Shown here piece after piece: positions 6,431-11,783 of a stretch of DNA of 14,665 nt. Made by a program: the position numbers and the translations under genes. Position 1 is the stretch's first letter. Every line of letters starts with the position of its first letter. The DNA is from Gammaproteobacteria bacterium (GTDB lineage: Bacteria > Pseudomonadota > Gammaproteobacteria > DSM-16500): NCBI GenBank assembly GCA_013287025.1, contig JABDEN010000043.1:59-14723 (forward strand), given 5' to 3'. The notes under the pieces were generated by a model. That model saw nothing but the letters and a program-made list of their open reading frames with translations, made no database searches and was not told the DNA's origin.

Positions 6431-7786
6431 ATGCTCACTGAGATCGATGAAAGGAAAGGCCTAATTAAATTATCTTGGGAAAACGTACGACAAGAAGTGC
6501 TTAAAGTTGAACCGATGTTTGCAAAACTTGTTGATGAATTGAGCCCCGACAAATCATTTCCTGTTTTTTTAGCATATTATCCATATGGAGCAATTATTGC
6601 AGATACCATCAGTCCATTCATGCCGAATACGGATTCTACTTTTTATAGGTTATCCGAACCCAATATTCCAAAAGAGGTAGCTGAACATTTGGGGTATGGG
6701 AAACATAGCCTACCTCTTGGCATGGTATTAGATAAACACATTGAATATTTTGTCGACCTACCTGGAGAAAAAATCACTATTCCTTGGGTGGTATATGATG
6801 TCGGAAAAATATTTCCATTTATGATTATCTTTCAAAAAAAAGCAAATCGAAACTATACGCCAAATGGAGTTTTATCAACTACCGCAGGAGCACGATCGTG
6901 TTTCATGTTGCCAAATATTGGTTGCGCAACTCACCACATTAATATTCAAAGAGAATTTAATATTCATTTAAAAACACCTAAATCACTTTATGAGCATTGG
7001 CATATTTTTAAAGAAATTGCGAATAGCTCAAATATTCAATCTCCGTGGCGCTGCACGATTTTATTTTTTTCAGAAAAATGGCTGCAAAAAATTAACAATG
7101 ATGAAGCTTGGTTAAAATTACGATCTTATATTTTAGAATTATCTTGGCAAAGATTTGAACATGATAGAAGTAAAAATTATTATGACATAATTTTTTCATT
7201 TATTTTAAATAAAAGAAATTTAAAACCAAATCCATATCTCATCGATACTGCGCGACAACTTTTTTCTATTGCTCTAGGTGGAGTACCTGGATATTCTCCC
7301 GCAGTAAATGAGGATGCTCTCCCTCTTAATATTTTACAAAAAATTTATTTAGAGGTATATGGTATAAAAAATTATCCGACCATTATGCAATCAAAAAATT
7401 ATAATTTTGAAACAGATACAAATTCAATATATTATTCTTTGCAAAATTCATCTAAGCTTGCGTTTTCCCCAAAATCAAGACGTATTTCAAGCACATTATT
7501 TGAATTAAGAGAATTAGAATATATTTTACGTATTTTTCGAGAAGAACTATCAAAAAAAAATTCTATTGGCTCTGATACTATCTTATATGAAATTGCAAAG
7601 TCATTAGAGTTTAAGTTTTTTCATAATGAGCTAGATAGGCATAGCATTATCCAACCATCATCTGAAATTGTTACACTTGATAAAAACTTTGTATATACCC
7701 AGCCAGAAAATAACATTCTTAACTTTGCAGAAGATGCTAAATTTTTAAGAGGTTGTATCAGCATCAATAAAAAAATTCAAAGCTAA
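6431..7786 (+). CDS. Unrecognised 451-aa protein, possible secreted effector
   Basis: The ATG at 6431 has AAGGA six bases upstream and the well-formed promoter of the repeated cassette. The 451-residue protein has no signal peptide and no membrane segment. The N-terminal third is the most structured-looking: FPVFLAYYPYGAIIADTISP (43-62), a Gly/Leu stretch LGYGKHSLPLGMVLDKHIEY (87-106), and TAGARSCFMLPNIGCATHHI (151-170), which contains Cys and His residues but no metal or catalytic motif I can name. The C-terminal half is rich in Asn, Lys, Ile and Tyr and mainly helical. I do not recognise the family. Its promoter is shared with the 327-aa gene at 11784, suggesting common control. A role as a Dot/Icm-type effector is possible from setting only. 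It could instead belong to the neighbouring RiPP locus, since it lies between the transporter and the methyltransferase, but its promoter argues against that. Confidence 0.85.
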   Translation: MLTEIDERKGLIKLSWENVRQEVLKVEPMFAKLVDELSPDKSFPVFLAYYPYGAIIADTISPFMPNTDSTFYRLSEPNIPKEVAEHLGYGKHSLPLGMVLDKHIEYFVDLPGEKITIPWVVYDVGKIFPFMIIFQKKANRNYTPNGVLSTTAGARSCFMLPNIGCATHHINIQREFNIHLKTPKSLYEHWHIFKEIANSSNIQSPWRCTILFFSEKWLQKINNDEAWLKLRSYILELSWQRFEHDRSKNYYDIIFSFILNKRNLKPNPYLIDTARQLFSIALGGVPGYSPAVNEDALPLNILQKIYLEVYGIKNYPTIMQSKNYNFETDTNSIYYSLQNSSKLAFSPKSRRISSTLFELRELEYILRIFREELSKKNSIGSDTILYEIAKSLEFKFFHNELDRHSIIQPSSEIVTLDKNFVYTQPENNILNFAEDAKFLRGCISINKKIQS

Positions 7787-7884
7787 TTCCAGATCGTAAG
7801 AGCAAAGCTAAAAGTGTTTAAAAAAGATAAATATTCTTCAATTTACTCAGAAAGTTTATATGAATGTAAATTGCTAAGTAATAC

Positions 7885-8670
7885 TTACTTAAGATTTTTT
7901 TGCGGTATTTTCAGCGCGTCTAACATAGGTTTATTCAAAGCAGCAGATAATACAGGAGCAAGATAAAGCGTTGATAATGTTGAAAGAGGAATTTCAGCTA
8001 AACCATCCAAACATGCATTTATTATTTTAGGTTCTACATGAGGATACATTGCAGCTTCATAACAAATTATTGGATGATTTATTTCATAGAATTGTAATAG
8101 ATATTTTGTTAATTGAGTAATACCTATCTGATTATTATATGAATTAACATTCCCTAATGCACCAATAAATCCAACCTGCCATAAAATCAAGTGACTATAA
8201 ATATTAACTGGACGAACATGAATTAGAAAATCGGTTGCTTCATAAGATTGACAGCCACAAGAACCAGGATCGATTAATAGATCTGCAAATAAACAATCTT
8301 CAGCTGATATCGCAGGCAATACTTTAGTAATAAATCCCTGTTTTTTTGCTTCACGAGCTGCATTTAACGCAGGTATCGCAAAAACGGTAGGATGGCCATA
8401 AATTACAACGCAAATTTGAGAATACTTCTGAAAACTTGCCAAAATATATTTTGAAATATCTTGATAATAACTTGATCGAAGAAATCCTTCAGCAATATTT
8501 TTATCTAGAGGCTCAGCTGTTTCATTATTTTTATGCAGCCACTCTTGTAAAATTGGTTCGTTTACCAAGTAGAAAACTTTTTCTGATTGCCTGATATGCG
8601 CTATTGCTTCAATTGATAAATGTGCTATGGATTTAATGCCTGAGCCAACAACAAATAATTGTTTAGTCAT
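7885..8670 (-). CDS. Borosin-type peptide alpha-N-methyltransferase (split borosin)
   Basis: This 261-residue protein matches the methyltransferase domain of borosin enzymes (fungal OphMA, bacterial SonM), a branch of the tetrapyrrole-methylase fold that methylates backbone amides of a precursor peptide using SAM. The N-terminal strand and SAM loop are LFVVGSGIKSIAHLSIEAIA (5-24). R65 followed by Y69 fits the Arg-x3-Tyr pair of the active site. YGHPTVF (91-97) and the signature LPAISAEDCLFADLLIDP (118-135) are typical. QSYEATDFLI (141-150) and RPVNIYSHLILWQVG (153-167) complete the borosin-specific pattern and set it apart from cobalamin, sirohaem or diphthamide methylases. Length agrees with stand-alone bacterial enzymes. 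No precursor is fused to it: the precursor is the upstream gene, whose stop lies two bases before this ATG, so translation is probably coupled (the start has no strong site of its own). The tyrosines usually found 6 and 9 residues ahead of the Arg appear as I59 and D56 in my alignment by eye. Confidence 0.88.
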   Translation of the reverse strand: MTKQLFVVGSGIKSIAHLSIEAIAHIRQSEKVFYLVNEPILQEWLHKNNETAEPLDKNIAEGFLRSSYYQDISKYILASFQKYSQICVVIYGHPTVFAIPALNAAREAKKQGFITKVLPAISAEDCLFADLLIDPGSCGCQSYEATDFLIHVRPVNIYSHLILWQVGFIGALGNVNSYNNQIGITQLTKYLLQFYEINHPIICYEAAMYPHVEPKIINACLDGLAEIPLSTLSTLYLAPVLSAALNKPMLDALKIPQKNLK

Positions 8671-8672
8671 AC

Positions 8673-8861
8673 TTATTTATACGTAACCGCAACAGAGTCT
8701 GGAAAATAAGCATTTCGCATAATTAAGGATCTTAGCTTTAAAGAATCATTGAAATGCATAGCATTACGTAAATCAGCAGGCAATATTTGAAAAACTTCCC
8801 TTAAATCAGGACTACCATGAGCAATCATCGCAAGTTTTTCAAATATTACCAACATATCCAT
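8673..8861 (-). CDS. Borosin precursor peptide (split type)
   Basis: This 62-residue peptide starts at ATG 8861; TAGGAG lies upstream, with AGGAG (8873-8869) spaced seven bases. A longer frame back to 8903 has no ribosome site. The layout fits a split-borosin precursor: a helical recognition domain with the pattern F-x2-KLA-x9-DL-x-EVF (residues 7-24), then LPADLRNAM (27-35) and DSLKLRSL (39-46), which parallels the binding domain of the Shewanella precursor SonA as I recall it (LTDEQINAVM ... KLKTL). A short linker MRN leads to the C-terminal AYFPDSVAVTYK, the likely core. The beta-branched and small residues SVAVTY are the best methylation candidates. No follower and no protease site motif is seen after the core. 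It is directly followed by the methyltransferase with two bases between. The role is inferred from order, size and fold of the partner. Confidence 0.78.
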   Translation of the reverse strand: MDMLVIFEKLAMIAHGSPDLREVFQILPADLRNAMHFNDSLKLRSLIMRNAYFPDSVAVTYK

Positions 8862-8887
8862 TATTATACTCCTAATAAATATAGCTA

Positions 8888-8916
8888 ATTCTCTCAAATA
8901 CAAATTATTAATTCAA
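8888..8916 (-). promoter_or_regulatory. Candidate promoter of the borosin operon
   Basis: On the minus strand TTGAAT (8916-8911) is followed after 17 bases by GAGAAT (8893-8888), placing a start about 20 bases ahead of the precursor ATG. The -35 lies inside a 17-base string (8904-8920) that recurs exactly at 11580-11596, upstream of the BrnT gene. The match to consensus is modest. Confidence 0.3.
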
Positions 8917-9066
8917 CATTACATAAAACAATGATTCATAAATTATACACAGAAAATCATAGAATAATTTTATGTATTAAAAAACACAAATAATTATCTT
9001 CTATCAATTTATGAAATACAATGTTTTTATACTCACTTATTTTAATGGAATAGATGAGGAATTATC

Positions 9067-9498
9067 ATGTCTGCAATGCAACTCTGGAGTAATATTTTAG
9101 GTATTCAATCAAAAAATTTTAAAAAAATTGAAATATTAATGTTTGAGATAGAATTTTTCACACATATTTGTGAGGAGCTTAAGATATTTTTCAAAAACCA
9201 ACGTAAAGATTTTTTTGATTTAATGAAATATACTGACGAGAAAAGAAATAATCTCATTGAATCAGATTTTTTAAAGTTAATAATTTTTGATATTTTAGCG
9301 TCGGAAGAATATAGTTTAGAAGGTATAGCATGTTATGCTAATACGCACATAGAGGTTATAGAAGAAATAATATCCGGTTTAAATACCCATCCTTCAGCTA
9401 ATCTTTTACAACGCATCATTACTTTACATCGATCAGTACGACAAGATTTATATAATGCAACAATAAAAAAAATCATCTCAAATTTATCTACATTTTAA
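9067..9498 (+). CDS. Small protein with HTH-like segment, possible regulator
   Basis: The 143-residue protein has its ATG at 9067 preceded by GAGGA at 9056-9060 (six-base spacing). The N-terminal two thirds are helical and rich in Phe, Ile and Lys. Residues about 97-131, YSLEGIACYANTHIEVIEEI followed by ISGLNTHPSANLLQR, read like a lambda-repressor-type helix-turn-helix: a helix with Gly-Ile-Ala, a turn, a recognition helix, then SG-x2-THPS in the position where XRE-type proteins have SG-x-x-x-PS. Similar endings (LHRSVRQDLY) occur, as I recall, in small Legionella-type proteins, but I cannot name the family. It is divergent from the borosin operon with about 205 bp between the starts, so it could control it (inference). 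A TATACT at 9028-9033 is a possible -10 box without a clear -35. Confidence 0.75.
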   Translation: MSAMQLWSNILGIQSKNFKKIEILMFEIEFFTHICEELKIFFKNQRKDFFDLMKYTDEKRNNLIESDFLKLIIFDILASEEYSLEGIACYANTHIEVIEEIISGLNTHPSANLLQRIITLHRSVRQDLYNATIKKIISNLSTF

Positions 9499-9512
9499 AA
9501 AAAGGACAAATT

Positions 9513-9581
9513 ATGATTACTTTGCTAGTGTTTCATTATTTCTATTTGAAATTAATTTTTTTGGTTAATATTGACACATAG
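9513..9581 (+). CDS. Possible 22-aa hydrophobic small protein
   Basis: Fourteen bases after the preceding stop, AAAGGA (9501-9506) sits six bases ahead of an ATG at 9513. The frame encodes MITLLVFHYFYLKLIFLVNI and two more residues (D, T) before TAG. It is almost entirely hydrophobic, as in a single-pass small membrane protein, and ends just before the terminator at 9607, so it would lie in the same transcript as the HTH-like gene. AT-rich DNA readily produces such frames, so this rests mainly on the ribosome site. Confidence 0.3.
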   Translation: MITLLVFHYFYLKLIFLVNIDT

Positions 9582-9606
9582 CATCAGAAACGTTGCTCTT
9601 CCTACG

Positions 9607-9647
9607 AAACCCGGTCCTGTCTATGCTTGATCGGGTTTGTATTTTTT
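9607..9647 (+). terminator. Rho-independent terminator after the HTH-like gene
   Basis: AAACCCGGTC (9607-9616) pairs with GATCGGGTTT (9629-9638) over ten positions with one G-T pair and a twelve-base loop, followed by GTATTTTTT. The T-run lies on the plus-strand side, so it ends transcripts from 9067-9581. The rest of 9582-9667 shows nothing further. Confidence 0.75.
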
Positions 9648-9667
9648 AAAAATTAAAAATAACATCA

Positions 9668-10693
9668 TCAAATATGTATACGTTCCTTGTTAGCGATCAC
9701 CGATGTGTCAGTGATACGAATTGGTCGATAAAATAATCCATTATTATTTACGTAAAAATTGGTAAGCGCGGTTTCTATTTTTAGATCTTTTAATCTTTCA
9801 ATTGTATCACCTGTTGCATGTGAAAAAAATTCAAGAATCTGCGGGTCAATGGTAGATAAATCATTTAGTGTTTGTGGATGTAAACTTTCTTTTTTAATAA
9901 TGTAACCTATACACAAAAAAACAAAAGTAATTAATGACGCAGCGCCTAAATATGGCGGTATGGTTCGAGCAGGATAGCATTTTTGTGATTGTAAATTTTC
10001 AAATATGTCGTGGCAAAGTGCGCCACCCGGCGTGATAGGGCTTCTATTAAAATCACTCTGATCCCAAGATAAATAATCATGATAAGCACAACCGGGATAA
10101 CACCGATTGGAATACAAATCAAATAAACATTTTTCGGCATCATAACTAAAAACAATATCGTCATAAATAAGATAGTCTAATCTTTGTTGACAGGATTGTG
10201 TGTTATTTGGATCGGGAGGGGTAAAATCCGAACCATTGGTAGGTGCTTGATATTGTGCTTTTAAGGGTAGGATTGCCTCTGCGTTATTGACAAAAATTCG
10301 ATAGGTGAAGAGTGCATTAAGACCCGTACTCGATGCGAGCAATAATAATACCCCCCACAATTGATTTCTCTTTTGAGATTTTTTTTGTCGGTAAAGTAAT
10401 CTATCATTGCCAATTCTTTTCGATACTGCATAGCCATGCGTTTCTAAAAAATTATCAATCGTAGCTCTTAATTGGCGATCTCCAATCAGATGAATGAGGT
10501 CTTGTACTTTTAAGAAAACGAAAATTTCATTCTGAAGTACATCCTTCGAAATAGTCTTTAAATAATTTTTTTTTGGTTTATGCTCCGGAGGACAATCTAT
10601 TTGAATGCTTGTTAAAGGTTCGTCGTTGATTGATAGATAGTTATTGTTTTGGTAAAAAAAATTTCTTCTTATATTCCTAAAAAAATTCAGCAT
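9668..10693 (-). CDS. Two-TM, Cys-rich protein with F-box-like segment
   Basis: The 341-residue protein begins at ATG 10693 with AAGGAG (10708-10703) eight bases upstream. From the N-terminus: a basic, Asn-rich start (1-45); a segment at 48-82, ISKDVLQNEIFVFLKVQDLI then HLIGDRQLRATIDNF, whose spacing of hydrophobic residues (L-x2-EIF-x-FL-x3-DL-x2-L ... R-x2-ID) follows the F-box pattern; a basic stretch before TM1 (about 112-134); an extramembrane loop of roughly 110 residues with six Cys (168, 189, 198, 202, 227, 239), suitable for disulfides; TM2 (about 247-266); and a soluble C-terminal tail. There is no cleavable signal peptide. If delivered to a eukaryotic host, the F-box-like part could contact SKP1, as known Legionella F-box effectors do. 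This is inference. No homologue is recognised, and the F-box resemblance may be accidental. Confidence 0.8.
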   Translation of the reverse strand: MLNFFRNIRRNFFYQNNNYLSINDEPLTSIQIDCPPEHKPKKNYLKTISKDVLQNEIFVFLKVQDLIHLIGDRQLRATIDNFLETHGYAVSKRIGNDRLLYRQKKSQKRNQLWGVLLLLASSTGLNALFTYRIFVNNAEAILPLKAQYQAPTNGSDFTPPDPNNTQSCQQRLDYLIYDDIVFSYDAEKCLFDLYSNRCYPGCAYHDYLSWDQSDFNRSPITPGGALCHDIFENLQSQKCYPARTIPPYLGAASLITFVFLCIGYIIKKESLHPQTLNDLSTIDPQILEFFSHATGDTIERLKDLKIETALTNFYVNNNGLFYRPIRITDTSVIANKERIHI

Positions 10694-10768
10694 TCAGCAT
10701 TCTCCTTTTTATAATTATTATTATTAACCACTTAAAATATTAAAAAAATTTAGTATACATTTAATATT

Positions 10769-10888
10769 TCAATAATTAAAATAAAAAGTCGTACTATCTC
10801 CTAAATTAATATTATTTATTTGAAGATTATTATCTTTATCAATCCACGCAACGCCCGAATTTAAGGTGGCCCTTTTCAGCACAGTCAT
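10769..10888 (-). pseudogene. 39-codon open frame, probable gene remnant
   Basis: An ATG at 10888 opens a frame encoding MTVLKRATLNSGVAWIDKDN followed by NLQINNINLGDSTTFYFNY and TGA at 10771-10769. The composition is protein-like (alternating hydrophobic, Asp/Asn turns), unlike random AT-rich DNA, yet there is no ribosome site. The ATG falls inside the 28-base repeat at 10885-10912, and an in-frame stop lies four codons further up. I read it as the C-terminal end of a lost gene joined to the repeat. A small functional peptide is less likely. The surrounding gap (10694-10938) shows nothing else apart from the repeat. Confidence 0.35.
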
Positions 10889-10912
10889 TTTTAAAATTCA
10901 ATAGCAATATTT
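10885..10912 (+). repeat. Orphan fragment of the promoter cassette
   Basis: These 28 bases are identical to 6346-6373 in copy 1 of the cassette (core TTTTTAAAATTCAATAGCAA), with weaker similarity for about ten bases on the left side. The match stops right where the -35 box begins in the full copies, and no plus-strand gene follows. It keeps the upstream half-element without the core promoter. Confidence 0.75.
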
Positions 10913-10938
10913 ATACTAAATGATTTTCTCCATATAGC

Positions 10939-11298
10939 TTAAGCCGCAAGCGCTTTTAATACTGCTTTCGGTGCTTTATCTATCACTTTTAAAAAATTAC
11001 GAGCTATTGTGCTTGGAGTACGTCGATGTTGCTCCCATTCCTGAATAGTCCTTACACTTACGCCAAAATAACTAGCAAATTCGGTCTGAGAAACATGAAG
11101 TTTTTTTCGAATCGCCTTAACATCAATTTCTTTTGGTGGATGTACACGTTTAAATTTTTTTAATTGTGCTTTTGTTAAAGGTTTAGCATCAGTATCTGAT
11201 TTTGCTGCTGCAATGATTTGTTTTTCAGTTAGAGATTTAACCTTTTCCCAGTTGGTTTTACCGCGTGCCTTATGTTTCTTCGTATGCTTTTCGCTCAT
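10939..11298 (-). CDS. HTH antitoxin of a BrnT-type toxin-antitoxin pair
   Basis: This 119-residue protein starts at ATG 11298, with AGGAGGG nine bases upstream lying inside the end of the toxin gene. A longer frame back to 11376 would only re-read toxin sequence. The N-terminal half is strongly basic and charged (KHTKKHKARGKTNWEKVKSL) and is the likely toxin-contact region. The C-terminal half is an XRE-type helix-turn-helix: VKAIRKKLHVSQTEFASYFG then VSVRTIQEWEQHRRTPS, followed by FLKVIDKAPKAVLKAL. This arrangement is the usual antitoxin of DUF497/BrnT toxins, which binds the toxin and represses the shared promoter. The two genes overlap by 29 bases in the order toxin then antitoxin, as in known brnTA operons. 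Its DNA partner may be the palindrome at 11572-11585. The classical BrnA has a ribbon-helix-helix fold, so I leave the symbol empty. Confidence 0.87.
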   Translation of the reverse strand: MSEKHTKKHKARGKTNWEKVKSLTEKQIIAAAKSDTDAKPLTKAQLKKFKRVHPPKEIDVKAIRKKLHVSQTEFASYFGVSVRTIQEWEQHRRTPSTIARNFLKVIDKAPKAVLKALAA

Positions 11299-11539
11299 TT
11301 TTACTTGCCCTCCTAACAGAAATAATTCTTTTTTTTGTACCTCTGGATGTATAGACCAAAAAAAGAATAACCCCATTTACTGTACCTATTGTTTGAAATC
11401 TTTTTTCTCCATTTCGTGTATTTTCAAATTCTATTCGATTTGGATCATCAAATATTTCAATGATATCGATAAAATCTATTCCATGTTTGTCAAAATTATA
11501 TTTTTGCTTATTTTCATCCCATTCGAAACATTTGTCCAT
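11270..11539 (-). CDS. brnT: BrnT-family (DUF497) ribonuclease toxin
   Basis: BrnT toxins are small RelE-fold ribonucleases that slow growth by cutting RNA when freed from their antitoxin. The 89-residue protein has the typical family start FEWDENKQKYNFDKHGIDF (5-23), then the acidic FDDP (30-33), a central RFQTIGTVNGVILFLVYTSR (47-66) corresponding to the core beta-sheet, and the basic end KRIISVRRASKNERKAYEE (70-88) where catalytic Arg residues lie in the family. All regions are intact, so the toxin is probably active. The ATG at 11539 has AGGA (11549-11546) six bases upstream. It is first in the operon and overlaps the antitoxin. Confidence 0.92.
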   Translation of the reverse strand: MDKCFEWDENKQKYNFDKHGIDFIDIIEIFDDPNRIEFENTRNGEKRFQTIGTVNGVILFLVYTSRGTKKRIISVRRASKNERKAYEET

Positions 11540-11544
11540 ATTTA

Positions 11545-11596
11545 ATCCTACGTCATTGCCGTATAAATGTCAATAATTCATTATTAATTCAACATT
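11545..11596 (-). promoter_or_regulatory. Promoter and operator region of the toxin-antitoxin operon
   Basis: On the minus strand a perfect TTGACA (11573-11568) is followed after 17 bases by TAGGAT (11550-11545). However, that -10 coincides with the toxin ribosome site, so an upstream promoter starting from TTGAAT (11592-11587) is an alternative. The perfect palindrome AATAATTCATTATT (11572-11585) overlaps both and is a good candidate operator for the HTH antitoxin. 11580-11596 matches 8904-8920 exactly. Confidence 0.35.
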
Positions 11597-11670
11597 GAGA
11601 GGGGAATATCACAAAATCAACAGAGGAAGAGAAAAATCTGTAAAATGAAGGGGGTTAACTTATGCATTTT

Positions 11671-11775
11671 TAATTTTGAAAGTTTTTTATCATAATCACT
11701 TTTAAAATTCAATCGCAACATTTGATTTTATTCTTACTATCACCAATAATGGCTAGTTTTTAAAAATATAAGGAA
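11671..11775 (+). repeat. Promoter cassette repeat, copy 2
   Basis: Second full copy of the element at 6321-6425, same orientation, offset 5350 bp from about 6341 on. It is identical over 11721-11750 and about 90% identical over the promoter-proximal 85 bases, then stops at the gene start. Differences cluster in the spacer between -10 and ribosome site and at the upstream edge. Confidence 0.85.
11722..11750 (+). promoter_or_regulatory. Sigma-70 promoter of the 327-aa gene
   Basis: TTGATT (11722-11727), 17 bases, AATAAT (11745-11750), identical to the promoter ahead of the 451-aa gene at 6431. The ribosome site AAGGA is at 11770-11774, nine bases ahead of the ATG. Confidence 0.6.
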
Positions 11776-11783
11776 ATAAAATC

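Noticed and set aside
7787..7884. Terminator between the convergent 451-aa and methyltransferase genes
   Set aside because: Only a short imperfect palindrome (TAAGT-AAT-ACTTA) is present, without a GC-rich stem or a T-run in the right place.
7885..8670. Cobalamin or sirohaem biosynthesis methyltransferase
   Set aside because: The fold is shared, but the SAEDCLFADLLIDP and SHLILWQVG signatures and the coupled small peptide gene fit borosin enzymes; no cofactor-biosynthesis genes are nearby.
11213..11545. Plus-strand 110-codon frame across the toxin-antitoxin genes
   Set aside because: It is antisense to two overlapping, recognisable genes (BrnT toxin and HTH antitoxin) and has a low-complexity Phe/Ile/Cys-rich product.
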